From: Pantoea wallisii
GTDB lineage: Bacteria > Pseudomonadota > Gammaproteobacteria > Enterobacterales > Enterobacteriaceae
Reading direction: 5' to 3'
NCBI RefSeq assembly: GCF_002095485.1
Contig: NZ_MLFS01000048.1
Span: 1 to 40,915 of the forward strand
Length of the DNA stretch: 40,915 nucleotides
Shown here: positions 18,139-25,672 of the stretch, in pieces
How positions within the stretch are numbered: position 1 is the stretch's first letter
Layout of the letters: each line of letters opens with the position of its first letter
Notes under the pieces: model-generated
Databases searched by the model: none
What the model was told of the DNA's origin: nothing
What the model saw: only the letters and a program-made list of their open reading frames with translations
Made by a program: the position numbers and the translations under genes

Positions 18139-18163
18139 AACCGCCTTCGGGCGGTTATTTTTT
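18139..18163 (+). terminator. Rho-independent terminator of the yciG-katN operon
   Basis: AACCGCC-TTCG-GGCGGTT followed by ATTTTTT: a seven-pair stem capped by a UUCG tetraloop and a U-run. It starts four bases past the stop of the 36-residue gene. Confidence 0.94.
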
Positions 18164-18417
18164 GTCTTCCGCTTCGCGCCCTTTTTGTTCTCGCGTTTAC
18201 CCTTCGCTTATTTTATTTCATAACGAGAATCATCAGATTAATTAACGATCCTGCCGAAGCGTCTCGAGAAATATAAGCGAAGCGGCAGAGCGCATTATTT
18301 TTGTGCGCCCTGAAAAATTACGCGTTTATTTTTGTTTTACGCTGGCGTTCTGCAGATTCTGGTCTATGGTGCATAGAGCTTGTCAGTACCACGCATCACT
18401 ATAATAACCAGGAATCA

Positions 18418-18720
18418 ATGATGGATTTTAAAATGTTTGAAGCCAGACTACAGCAATGGCAACACTTGCACTTCACTGCGATTGAGTTAAATCAACGCGA
18501 CGGAAAATTCGAAATTTACGCAACCGCCGCAGAACATCAAACACTTAGCCAGCTTTTTATCTGCCGGGCAAGCGATGAAACCCATGCTCAGGAGCAGATA
18601 AAACAGTTCCGCAGCTGGTTACATAAACTCAATCTTGGCCGGACAAAGCGCAAACTGCAGCAGTTTAATCGTACTGCCACGGTTAATTTTCATGCGACTA
18701 AAAGCGTGGCGTTAAAATAA
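18418..18720 (+). CDS. Hypothetical protein, about 100 residues
   Basis: Not recognised. The product (MMDFKMFEARLQQWQHLHF...) is basic, soluble-looking and mixed alpha/beta, ending in a Lys/Arg-rich stretch (LGRTKRKLQQFNRTATVNF). I chose the ATG-ATG pair at 18418/18421 because AGGA lies just upstream at 18410-18413; the longer open frame from 18301 has no ribosome site. It is a single gene with about 280 bases of gene-free sequence before it. No operon partner. Confidence 0.65.
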   Translation: MMDFKMFEARLQQWQHLHFTAIELNQRDGKFEIYATAAEHQTLSQLFICRASDETHAQEQIKQFRSWLHKLNLGRTKRKLQQFNRTATVNFHATKSVALK

Positions 18721-19013
18721 CCTGCCGTGCGGTTCTGCTTTTTTACATTGCATTAATGGCGATACCCGGCGTATTGTGTGGCCGACGATGAATCTATTTT
18801 TGTCTCTAAGGCCACCTCTTATTAATATCCTGCAACAACGCTTTCCCGTTATGCCCTGTGATAGTGCAAAAGCTTACTGTATTTATCACTTCACCCGCGC
18901 TTTCGTTATGCTGGCGCACTTTATCTCCTTACCGCAGGCGCAGCGGGAGAAAAAAGTTTCGTGTCGCTATTGCCTGTGTCACACTGTATATACATACAAG
19001 TTGTGGAGGTGAT

Positions 19014-19214
19014 GTGAGAGATGAGAACCGTCCAACACCGGATCTGTATGCGCTGATTGGTATCGCGGTAGCGGGATTTGTTCGGGAGGATCGCGCTTTT
19101 GAGGCGCATGACGTTACGCTGACGCTCCACGATATGAAATCGGGAACGCACGATAAAGAGTTACAGTTGCTGTGCGATGCCGCTATACGGCTACTGGCCG
19201 ATCTGATGCACTGA
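19014..19214 (+). CDS. Small protein, possible FumD-like (DUF2767)
   Basis: 66 residues from a GTG start placed just after GGAGGT (19005-19010); the spacing is tight at three bases. The pattern DLYALIGIAVAGFV...DAAIRLLADLMH resembles the DUF2767 family that includes E. coli FumD (YdhZ), but the match is from memory and weak. A LexA-like sequence with one broken half (CTG-N10-CAA) lies at 18984-18999. A strong hairpin (19218-19239) follows before the convergent ariR gene. Confidence 0.55.
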   Translation: MRDENRPTPDLYALIGIAVAGFVREDRAFEAHDVTLTLHDMKSGTHDKELQLLCDAAIRLLADLMH

Positions 19215-19217
19215 GTT

Positions 19218-19239
19218 GTCCCCCACGTAAATGGGGGAC
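19218..19239. terminator. Hairpin between convergent genes
   Basis: GTCCCCCA-CGTAAA-TGGGGGAC, a perfect eight-pair stem, lies between the 19014 gene and ariR. Neither side has a U-run, so termination is uncertain; it may block read-through in both directions. Confidence 0.45.
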
Positions 19240-19249
19240 GCACGACTCA

Positions 19250-19525
19250 TCAGGCATCATCCGGCGTATAGCCCACGACAATCTCCAGCGTACGCCGTAA
19301 CACATCGGCTTCGGCCTGGTCATGCGTAGACTCCAGCGCCATTACCAGACACAAGATAATCGATTTATTACTGACCCGACCCTCTGTTGCCAGCAGCGTG
19401 CGGATAACATTATCCAGCACCATGGCTTCATCAGATAATACCTTACCCGCATCACGAAAATGCGCGGCCAGCTCAGTGTCAGGCAGCGCAGTATAGAGGT
19501 TGTGATTTTCCGACATCATGCTCAT
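19250..19525 (-). CDS. ariR: Biofilm and acid-resistance regulator AriR (YmgB)
   Basis: 91 residues against 88 in E. coli. It follows AriR closely (ALPDTELAAHFRDAGKVLSDE; VSNKSIILCLVMALESTHD; VLRRTLEIVVGYTPDDA). AriR is a small dimeric helical protein that affects biofilm formation and acid resistance, and the E. coli group acts through the Rcs phosphorelay. It is the third gene of ycgZ-ymgA-ariR here, 44 bases after ymgA. Start choice between Met codons at 19525 and a few residues later is uncertain. Confidence 0.9.
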   Translation of the reverse strand: MSMMSENHNLYTALPDTELAAHFRDAGKVLSDEAMVLDNVIRTLLATEGRVSNKSIILCLVMALESTHDQAEADVLRRTLEIVVGYTPDDA

Positions 19526-19569
19526 CCCGTACTGTTAGCTACACAGTCAGATTATAATTCAACTTCCGG

Positions 19570-19857
19570 TTAATGCTTGCGGCTACTGCCCGGCGTTTCA
19601 GTACTGCTGAACAGCTGGTGTACGTTGTCCCTTTCCGGCTGATCGTCACGCCGTTTGCGTCCTGCGGAGACGCTATTGCGCACCTCTGCAATGGCAGCAT
19701 TGATCAGCGTCTGCTGATTGCCGTCGCTGGCCTGGGCGTGCATTTTATGTAACTCATCGATGAGCCCCTGGGTATTGACCGGCCCTGAGCGCTGTAACAG
19801 CGTCAGGGCGGCCTCCCCGATAAGCTCATCGATGATCTTCTGGTGTTCTTTGTTCAT
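19570..19857 (-). CDS. ymgA: YmgA-like two-component connector protein
   Basis: 95 residues from ATG 19855-19857; the upstream in-frame starts lack support and the chosen one aligns with E. coli YmgA. The helical N-terminal part (HQKIIDELIGEAALTLLQR) and its place between ycgZ and ariR identify it. The C-terminal 30 residues are charged and probably disordered. E. coli YmgA works through the Rcs system to favour colanic acid and biofilm. A 54-residue relative lies at 20584-20748. Confidence 0.78.
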   Translation of the reverse strand: MNKEHQKIIDELIGEAALTLLQRSGPVNTQGLIDELHKMHAQASDGNQQTLINAAIAEVRNSVSAGRKRRDDQPERDNVHQLFSSTETPGSSRKH

Positions 19858-20015
19858 AACGAATCTCTGCATGCTGCCTGCCCCGACCGGGAACGTGGCA
19901 GAAAAATAGCGCCGTACAATTACGGCGCGATACAGCCCGTCACAGGTCATACATGGGATAGTGCATTATCAGAGAAAAGTTTTCGTGTGTACAACCTGAA
20001 CGTCTTAATACGCTT

Positions 20016-20261
20016 TCAGCTTTCACGCTCAAATAACAGGCCGATGAGCTGGTGATAGTGGTGCTCTTCTTCGGTCGTTGAAGCAAGCTCCAGACGACGC
20101 AGAAGTTTCGTACAAAGGGATTTGCGATTCAGATTGCGGCCCTCGCGGAGGATCTCAACGACCACCTGCCCCAAAGTTTCCTGCTGTGATGGCAGGGAAG
20201 CTTTGCTGAAATAGTTGGCAATCGCCTCGACTGAGTTCGGAGTGTATCCGTTCTGGCGCAT
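20016..20261 (-). CDS. ycgZ: Small regulatory protein YcgZ
   Basis: 81 residues against 78 in E. coli and clearly the same protein (QNGYTPNSVEAIANYFSKAS; QETLGQVVVEILREGRNLNR; KSLCTKLLRRLE). It is the first gene of the ycgZ-ymgA-ariR operon. In E. coli the operon is repressed by the MerR-type BluR and released by the blue-light sensor BluF and cold. A MerR-type promoter is visible upstream (20294-20325). CGGGAGTCACTT gives the ribosome site. Confidence 0.92.
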   Translation of the reverse strand: MRQNGYTPNSVEAIANYFSKASLPSQQETLGQVVVEILREGRNLNRKSLCTKLLRRLELASTTEEEHHYHQLIGLLFERES

Positions 20262-20583
20262 AAGTGACTCCCGTTAAAGTTGACTACCGGATAAGTATCC
20301 GGTGAAGTTGTACAAGTATTGTAAAAACTGTACAGAGGATAATAGAGGTTTCGGGAGGTTTTTGTTGCAAAAAGTGCTACCGGCAGGCAATTAAGAGTAT
20401 TGGAAATCCAGGCATATCAAGCTTTCAGGCCCGGCGTCACCTGTTACTGACGCGGGCCCTGTACAAGTTAACTTTTTTTGTCGCGCTCCGCAGCGGGCAT
20501 TCTGACACTGTCGCTCTGGTGACTCAATCCCCGCAAAGGCGAACGGCTGCGATTGTCGTTCTCTTCCGCTGAACGGTAGTTCA
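20262..20583. other. ycgZ control region
   Basis: Gene-free. The near part holds the MerR-type promoter and an inverted repeat ACCGGATA-AG-TATCCGGT (20286-20303). A large imperfect hairpin lies at 20428-20457 (GGCCCGGCGTCA against TGACGCGGGCC, one bulge) without a U-run on the minus strand; it is downstream of the small gene at 20584. Confidence 0.6.
20294..20325 (-). promoter_or_regulatory. MerR-type promoter of ycgZ (possible BluR target)
   Basis: On the minus strand, -35 TTTACA (20320-20325) and -10 GATACT (20294-20299) are 20 bases apart, the over-long spacing typical of MerR-family promoters. A dyad TTGTACAA (20308-20315) lies within the spacer. BluR, a MerR-family repressor, controls this operon in E. 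coli; the bluR gene is not in the window. Confidence 0.5.
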
Positions 20584-20748
20584 TCAGCACTGGCGGGCCT
20601 CAGCTATCTGCTCAAGCCGCTCTGTGTCTGTCTCTTTTCCGGCCATAGTTGCCAGTTCAGCAGCCAGCGCGGAAACCGTCACATCCTTGCGTTGTAACAG
20701 CAGCGCATAGGCCGCTTCACCAACGATTTTATGCTCTGCATTCATCAT
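20584..20748 (-). CDS. 54-residue YmgA-like protein
   Basis: Short gene with a perfect AGGAGG (20755-20760) six bases before ATG. The product MMNAEHKIVGEAAYALLLQR... ends LEQIAEARQC and is a shorter relative of the ymgA product nearby (MNKEHQKIIDELIGEAALTLLQR). The two stop codons are adjacent (TGATGA). It is separated from ycgZ by about 320 bases and has its own TATAAT box. Likely a connector protein of the Rcs/biofilm group; this is inference from the similarity and location. Confidence 0.75.
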   Translation of the reverse strand: MMNAEHKIVGEAAYALLLQRKDVTVSALAAELATMAGKETDTERLEQIAEARQC

Positions 20749-20794
20749 ATTTAACCTCCTGAGAATGTGGGCTTACGCTTGGTTCTCACAGGTT

Positions 20795-20800
20795 ATTATA
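20795..20800 (-). promoter_or_regulatory. -10 box of the 54-residue gene
   Basis: TATAAT on the minus strand within GTCTATAATAACC, which also fits the sigma-S extended -10. It gives a start near 20788 and a 40-base leader. No convincing -35 box is seen. Confidence 0.5.
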
Positions 20801-20828
20801 GACTATTGCGTTTTCACAACCGTCTGGC

Positions 20829-21269
20829 TTATTTTACGGGAATTATTGAGATGTGCCCGTTGACCTCCAGTACCGCATATTTAATTTGCTCCAGCCGCTC
20901 CAGCCCCTGCGAACGTGCCGCTTCCAGCACATCGTCCTGACTGATACCGGTCATCTTCATCCGCTGGTGCAAAGCGTTACCGTGTTCAACCAGAATCACC
21001 GGCCCCCCTTCTGCCATCTGCTCAATGGTCGGAAAGCGGTTTTTCAGTTTCCCGAGCACGATATCAATCGCAACCAGCGTTATGATGGTCAGCGCGGCAC
21101 CGGTGACAGAGAAATCATCACCCAGCAGCGCCTGCTGCGTAGCTTCACTGATGATCAAAAGCAGGATGAGATCGAATGAGGTCATCTGCAGCAGTGCACG
21201 CCGCCCCGCAATTTTAAACACCACCATTAGCACCAGGTAGATACCGGCCGCGCGTAATACGGTTTCCAT
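20829..21269 (-). CDS. DUF421 (YetF-family) membrane protein
   Basis: 146 residues: three N-terminal membrane segments (about 8-65) with AGRRALLQMTSFDLILLLIISEATQQA, followed by a cytoplasmic domain with GGPVILVEHGNALHQRMKMTGIS and a terminal beta strand. This is the DUF421/YetF family found in many bacteria; the biochemical role is unresolved. It starts 12 bases after the end of the gene at 21282, with GAGGCGAACGTT upstream, so the two form an operon. Confidence 0.88.
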   Translation of the reverse strand: METVLRAAGIYLVLMVVFKIAGRRALLQMTSFDLILLLIISEATQQALLGDDFSVTGAALTIITLVAIDIVLGKLKNRFPTIEQMAEGGPVILVEHGNALHQRMKMTGISQDDVLEAARSQGLERLEQIKYAVLEVNGHISIIPVK

Positions 21270-21281
21270 AACGTTCGCCTC

Positions 21282-21791
21282 TCAGGGATAGATCCATTGG
21301 GAGAAATGTACCGGCTGCATGCCGTCAACGCTGACGCTAACCGGCACTGTCCCCACGCTTTGCGCCTGCAGGCCGAGCCACACGGCGTGGCTGGCATTGG
21401 CGGCGTGCGTCGCAAACGTTAAGCGCAGATCGTTACCCTCGGTTATCGCCTCCAGCGGCTGCGGCTGCAACGTCTGGATCTGCAGGTGGTTAAGCGCCCC
21501 GCTGCCAAGGGTGACGGTAAAACGATCGCCGGCGTGTGGCGCAACGTGAATCGTCATGTTCATGTTGCTTTGCGCCCGACCGAAGCGTTCGTACTCAACC
21601 GTAACCGAACCATCCGCGGAGCGCGCGTGGCCGCTGCTCAAAAAGCCTTTGGAGAACAAGCCACAGGCGCCGAGAATAACAATCGCTATCAGCAGATACT
21701 CACCGGCGCGCTGTATGACACTCTCGCGGCGCTGCCAGCGCATGTTCTCTTGTACCGGAGCGCTCCGGCTGCTTAACTCATCATTTTTCAC
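21282..21791 (-). CDS. Single-pass membrane protein, partner of DUF421 gene
   Basis: About 169 residues from GTG 21789-21791, chosen because AGAGGG lies eight bases upstream; the only longer frame begins with TTG. One membrane helix (GEYLLIAIVILGACGLF) follows a short cytoplasmic, charged N terminus. The rest is outside and beta-rich (VTVEYERFGRAQSN; LRLTFATHAAN; PVHFSQWIY). Gene pair and operon with a DUF421 protein suggest a joint role in the envelope. I do not recognise a family name. Confidence 0.75.
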   Translation of the reverse strand: MKNDELSSRSAPVQENMRWQRRESVIQRAGEYLLIAIVILGACGLFSKGFLSSGHARSADGSVTVEYERFGRAQSNMNMTIHVAPHAGDRFTVTLGSGALNHLQIQTLQPQPLEAITEGNDLRLTFATHAANASHAVWLGLQAQSVGTVPVSVSVDGMQPVHFSQWIYP

Positions 21792-22005
21792 CGCATCATC
21801 CCTCTGGCATGGAGACAAACGTCAGGCAGGCCTGGTCCGCCTGTTATCTCAAGCTTAGTGAGGGAAAACGTGCACGTCATGTTGCGGCTCGGTTTATTTT
21901 ACGTCGGGCTTAAAACGTAATGATAAATAAAACAGTAACTGCACAATTAATTCTATAATTCTGTTATCAGGTGATGTCATGTATTAACGAAACAGGAAAC
22001 AAACA

Positions 22006-22494
22006 ATGGATGAGAAATTAATTTCCTTAGCTAATGAACTGGGCGAAATTTTAAAAGAAAAATCACTGACGGTAACCACAGCGGAATCCTGTACGTCAGG
22101 CTGGGTAGGCTCCGCGCTGGCCGCCGCCAGTGACAGCAGCCGCTTTTATAGCAGTGGTTTTATAACCTATACCAATGAAGCGAAGCAGCGCGTTTTAGGT
22201 GTCAGCGGCGATACGCTGGCACGTTTTACCGCCGTCAGCGAAGCGACTGTCAGCGAAATGGCCTGCGGTGCAAAGAAACTCTCCGGCGATAACATCGGCC
22301 TTGCAACCAGCGGCTACGCAGGACCGGATGGCGGCGAAGATGGCACGCCGGCAGGCACCGTATGGTTCGCCTGGTGCCTGGCGGATGAGAGCGTACACAC
22401 CAGCCGTCAGTGGTTTTCCGGCGAAAGCGAAGAGGTAGTGTATAAAGCCACTCTCTTTAGCCTGAGTGAATTAAAACGCTTACTGGCAGAGTAA
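22006..22494 (+). CDS. CinA/PncC-family protein
   Basis: 162 residues, a stand-alone CinA C-terminal domain. The family converts nicotinamide mononucleotide to nicotinate mononucleotide plus ammonia. The catalytic-region Ser and Lys are kept (TTAESCTSG; YTNEAKQ) but SCTSG replaces the usual SCTGG and SGYAGPDGG replaces SGIAGPDGG, so activity is uncertain; E. coli has both the active PncC and a diverged homologue, YdeJ. AAACAGGAAACAAACA precedes ATG. It stands alone. Confidence 0.82.
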   Translation: MDEKLISLANELGEILKEKSLTVTTAESCTSGWVGSALAAASDSSRFYSSGFITYTNEAKQRVLGVSGDTLARFTAVSEATVSEMACGAKKLSGDNIGLATSGYAGPDGGEDGTPAGTVWFAWCLADESVHTSRQWFSGESEEVVYKATLFSLSELKRLLAE

Positions 22495-23046
22495 AACGCG
22501 TTTTTAACGAGACGGAGAACGCGGGATGGCTAATTTTAATTTTTAAACATAAAGCTGGCCATCCTGCTGATTATTCCCGACATCCTGATAGCGGGGCGTA
22601 AAAAGAGAGCCCGCCGCGCTTGCATGTCATTAAGCAGCGAGTAGCCTTAATAAAGTAATACGCTGATGAGACGACGCTTATCGCGCTATTAATGGCTGTT
22701 AGTGAGGTAATATTCTGAGTAAGCCTTGCGACAGTTCCGGTAATTTCGCTGACGACGAACAGATCGCGTGATACCGGTAAAAACGGCTACAGAATAGCCG
22801 TCGCAATGGCTGACAGACGGTTACCTTGCCCGGGTATGCCATAACGCTTTCTAAGGGTGTTTATCGCACTTTTTTGTTGTTTTGGGCTACTTACCCCACG
22901 GTGCTGTTACAGCGACAGCGCCGTTTTTTATTTCCGTATGGCGCGATCGCCCTGCTTTACCACTTATAACGATAAAATATAACGATATAAACCGTTTTTA
23001 TTAATGACGCTTCCTGCGCATCATAAATGCAACACAGGAGGACGTT
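22495..23046. other. Gap with a decayed KGG gene
   Basis: No intact gene. It contains the KGG pseudogene at 22715-22793, a hairpin CGGCTA-CAGAA-TAGCCG (22784-22800) and, at the right end, the AT-rich leader and AGGAGG of the YeiH-family gene. The rest shows nothing I can name. Confidence 0.6.
22715..22793 (+). pseudogene. Decayed third copy of the KGG stress gene
   Basis: The reading frame KPCDSSGNFADDEQIA followed by TGA aligns with QHRGGSGNFADDKQKA of the intact copies, then the DNA TACCGGTAAAAACGGCTACAGA aligns with GCGGGTAAAAAAGGCGGCCAGA after a short deletion. ATG is replaced by CTG, and a leader remnant GTGAGGTAATATT matches GAAGAGGAAATTAATT. The second repeat unit is missing. Confidence 0.68.
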
Positions 23047-24105
23047 ATGGCTGATATCTCATTACTGCGACACCCGCGCGGCGTGGCACCGCTGGCTTCC
23101 GGCTTAGTGCTGACGGGCGCGATTGCCTTACTCACTGCATGGCTTGGCAACCAGCCCGCCGTTGCCCGGCTGGGTTTAGGCGCGCTTACGCTGGCTATCC
23201 TCGGCGGGATAATTTTAGGGAATACGCTCTATCCTGCCCTCCACGATCGCTGCGGAGAGGGCGTGCAGTTCGCCAAACAGAAGCTGCTGCGCCTCGGTAT
23301 TATTCTGTACGGTTTTCGCCTGACGTTTCAGCAAGTGCTGGATGTTGGCGTTAGCGGTGTCGTGATCGATGCCCTGATGCTGACCAGTACCTTTCTGCTT
23401 GCCTGCTGGCTCGGGCGTAAGGTGCTGAAGCTGGACCGTGAAACCGCGTGGCTGATTGGTGCCGGCAGCAGTATCTGCGGCGCCGCCGCTGTACTGGCCA
23501 CCGAACCGGTGATCAAAGCCAGCCCGACCAAAGTGGCGGTTGCCGTGGCGACCGTGGTGATCTTTGGTACCGCCGCTATCTTTCTTTACCCGCTGATTTG
23601 GCACGGCATAGCAACGTTGTTCCCCGATATCAGCCCCGCTGCGTTCGGCGTTTATACCGGCTCCACCATGCACGAAGTGGCACAGGTGGTCGCGGCCGGC
23701 CACGCCATCAGCCCTGAAACGGAGAATGCGGCGGTGATTGCGAAGATGCTGCGCGTCATGATGCTGGCACCGTTTCTGGTAATTGTGGGTATGCTGGTGC
23801 GCCGCCGTACGCCAGAGGCGGGCGGTACACCGCAGCGCATCACCTTTCCATGGTTTGCCCTGCTGTTCATCCTGGTGGCGCTGTTTAACTCAACACATCT
23901 GGTACCGCCCGCTGCGCTTGCTGTGATTAATCAACTCGATAACGTATTACTGGCCATGGCGATGGCCGCGCTGGGGCTCACCACTCAGATCGGTCAGTTG
24001 AAAAAAGCCGGGCTGCGCCCACTGCTGCTGGGCCTGCTGCTGTTTATCTGGCTGATTATCGGCGGGGGTGCCATTAACGTGGCGGTACATGCTCTGCTCA
24101 GCTAA
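23047..24105 (+). CDS. YeiH-family (UPF0324) membrane protein
   Basis: 352 residues with about ten membrane segments. Family features include KQKLLRLGIILYGFRLTFQQ, GAGSSICGAAAVLA, VYTGSTMHEVAQVVAAG and the C-terminal MAMAALGLTTQIGQLKKAGLRPL. Some family members are linked to sulfonate or sulfur-compound transport, but this one has no such neighbours. AACACAGGAGGACGTT is a strong ribosome site. No LysR-type yeiE regulator adjoins it, unlike E. coli yeiH. Substrate unknown. Confidence 0.93.
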   Translation: MADISLLRHPRGVAPLASGLVLTGAIALLTAWLGNQPAVARLGLGALTLAILGGIILGNTLYPALHDRCGEGVQFAKQKLLRLGIILYGFRLTFQQVLDVGVSGVVIDALMLTSTFLLACWLGRKVLKLDRETAWLIGAGSSICGAAAVLATEPVIKASPTKVAVAVATVVIFGTAAIFLYPLIWHGIATLFPDISPAAFGVYTGSTMHEVAQVVAAGHAISPETENAAVIAKMLRVMMLAPFLVIVGMLVRRRTPEAGGTPQRITFPWFALLFILVALFNSTHLVPPAALAVINQLDNVLLAMAMAALGLTTQIGQLKKAGLRPLLLGLLLFIWLIIGGGAINVAVHALLS

Positions 24106-24213
24106 TGCGCCCCACCCGCTTTACCCTGGCGGAACCTGCTTTATTCGATGAATAATCAATAAATTACCGGTTCCGCCTCATTTCCCGCTTCGCTGCCGCT
24201 GCTTGTCTGTCTA

Positions 24214-24233
24214 TACTGTTTTTATATACAGTC
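24214..24233 (+). promoter_or_regulatory. LexA (SOS) box of umuC
   Basis: TACTGTTTTTATATACAGTC carries CTG-N10-CAG with an AT-rich centre. It ends 18 bases before the umuC start. umuC normally shares the box of umuD, so a separate one means this gene is an SOS unit of its own. Confidence 0.92.
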
Positions 24234-24251
24234 TTTTTTGAGCAAAACGTT

Positions 24252-25520
24252 ATGTACGCTCTGGTAGATGTCAACTCTTTCTACGCCAGCTGCGAAACTG
24301 TGTTTCGCCCGGACTTGCGCGGCAGGCCGATTGTGGTGCTATCGAATAACGATGGCTGCATTATTTCACTGAGCAGGGAAGCAAAAAAACTTGGCCTCAA
24401 GATGGGGGCGCCCTACTTTAAACATCGCGAAGAGCTGCTGCGCCATCAGGTGGTGGTTTTCTCCTCAAACTATGCCCTGTATGGCGACATGTCGCGGCGC
24501 GTAATGGACACGCTGGCAGAGATGTCCCCGCGCGTCGATGAGTACTCCATTGATGAGGCCTTTGTCGATGTCAGCGGCATGCGTAACGTGACGTCGCTTG
24601 AAGCGCTGGGGGGCGAAATCCGTGACCGTATCTATAAAGAGACTCACCTTCGCGTCGGCGTCGGCATTGCTCCGACCAAAACCCTGGCCAAACTCGCTAA
24701 CTGGGCGGCCAAACGCTGGACCAAAGCCCATAACGTGCTGGATCTCTCCGCAACGCAGCGCCAGCGCGGGCTGATGCAGCGCATGAACGTGGAAGATGTA
24801 TGGGGCGTAGGCCGGCGTTTGTCAAAAAGGCTCAATCTTATGGGGATTGAGACCGCGCTGCAGCTGGCTGACGCGCCAACCGCGCTAATCCGCAAGAACT
24901 TTGGCGTAGTGCTGGAGCGCACGGTACGCGAGCTGCGCGGCGAGCCGTGCCTGGCGTTTGAAGAGGTGATTCCGCACCGGCAAAATATCCTCTGCTCACG
25001 CTCGTTTGGCGATCGTATTACCGAGTACCAGGATATGCGCGAAGCCATCGCCAGCTACGCCGCGCGTGCCGCCGAGAAGCTACGCAGCGAGCGGCAGTAT
25101 TGCCGCCATATCAGCACCTTTGTCCGCACCAGCCCGCACGATCCACATCAGCCCTACTACGCCAATGCCGCCAGCCAGACGCTGATCACCCCTACCGCCG
25201 ACAGCCGCGATATTATTCAGGCCACGCTCAACTGCCTGGATCGCATCTGGGTACCCGGCAAACGCTATCTGAAAGGCGGCGTGATGCTGGGAGATTTCTA
25301 CAGCGACGGCGTGGCGCAGTTTGATCTGTTTGCTGACTATCAACCCAGGCGCAATAGCGAGCAGCTGATGGCGCTGATGGATGAGATGAACGCCCACCAG
25401 CGCGGTGCGCTGTGGTTTGCCGGCCAGGGCATTCAGAAACCCTGGGCGATGAAGCGCGAGATGCTGTCGCCGGCCTATACCACCCGGGTAAGTGATGTGA
25501 TGCGGGTGAAGGTGCGTTAG
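24252..25520 (+). CDS. umuC: DNA polymerase V catalytic subunit UmuC
   Basis: Y-family polymerase that copies damaged DNA with UmuD'. The 422 residues equal the E. coli length. Catalytic carboxylates are Asp6 ([12 protein letters not shown]) and Asp101-Glu102 (YSIDEAFVD). The HhH and little-finger domains follow ([28 protein letters not shown]), and a beta-clamp-binding motif QFDLF is at 356-360. A LexA box lies 18 bases upstream, while the ribosome site is weak. umuD is 13.5 kb away, also with its own SOS box; other splitting examples may exist. Confidence 0.97.
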   Translation: MYALVDVNSFYASCETVFRPDLRGRPIVVLSNNDGCIISLSREAKKLGLKMGAPYFKHREELLRHQVVVFSSNYALYGDMSRRVMDTLAEMSPRVDEYSIDEAFVDVSGMRNVTSLEALGGEIRDRIYKETHLRVGVGIAPTKTLAKLANWAAKRWTKAHNVLDLSATQRQRGLMQRMNVEDVWGVGRRLSKRLNLMGIETALQLADAPTALIRKNFGVVLERTVRELRGEPCLAFEEVIPHRQNILCSRSFGDRITEYQDMREAIASYAARAAEKLRSERQYCRHISTFVRTSPHDPHQPYYANAASQTLITPTADSRDIIQATLNCLDRIWVPGKRYLKGGVMLGDFYSDGVAQFDLFADYQPRRNSEQLMALMDEMNAHQRGALWFAGQGIQKPWAMKREMLSPAYTTRVSDVMRVKVR

Positions 25521-25672
25521 CCGTCTGCGCCGCTTATGCCTCCGCGCGTGATTTTCTGGCCAGCCAAAGGTAGGCGCCTACACGTCAAGCCCGAAATGTT
25601 CATTTAAACACGGTTGATTTCGCGCTCGCGCGCCCTCACAGTTATGCTTTCGTCCTGACAGGAGTAAAAACA

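Noticed and set aside
18776..19012. 78-codon frame upstream of the FumD-like gene
   Set aside because: No ribosome site and unlikely composition; it covers the SOS-like box and leader of the next gene.
20428..20457. Large GC-rich inverted repeat as a terminator
   Set aside because: Has a bulge and no U-run on the minus strand; the T-run on the plus strand is 13 bases away and no gene precedes it.
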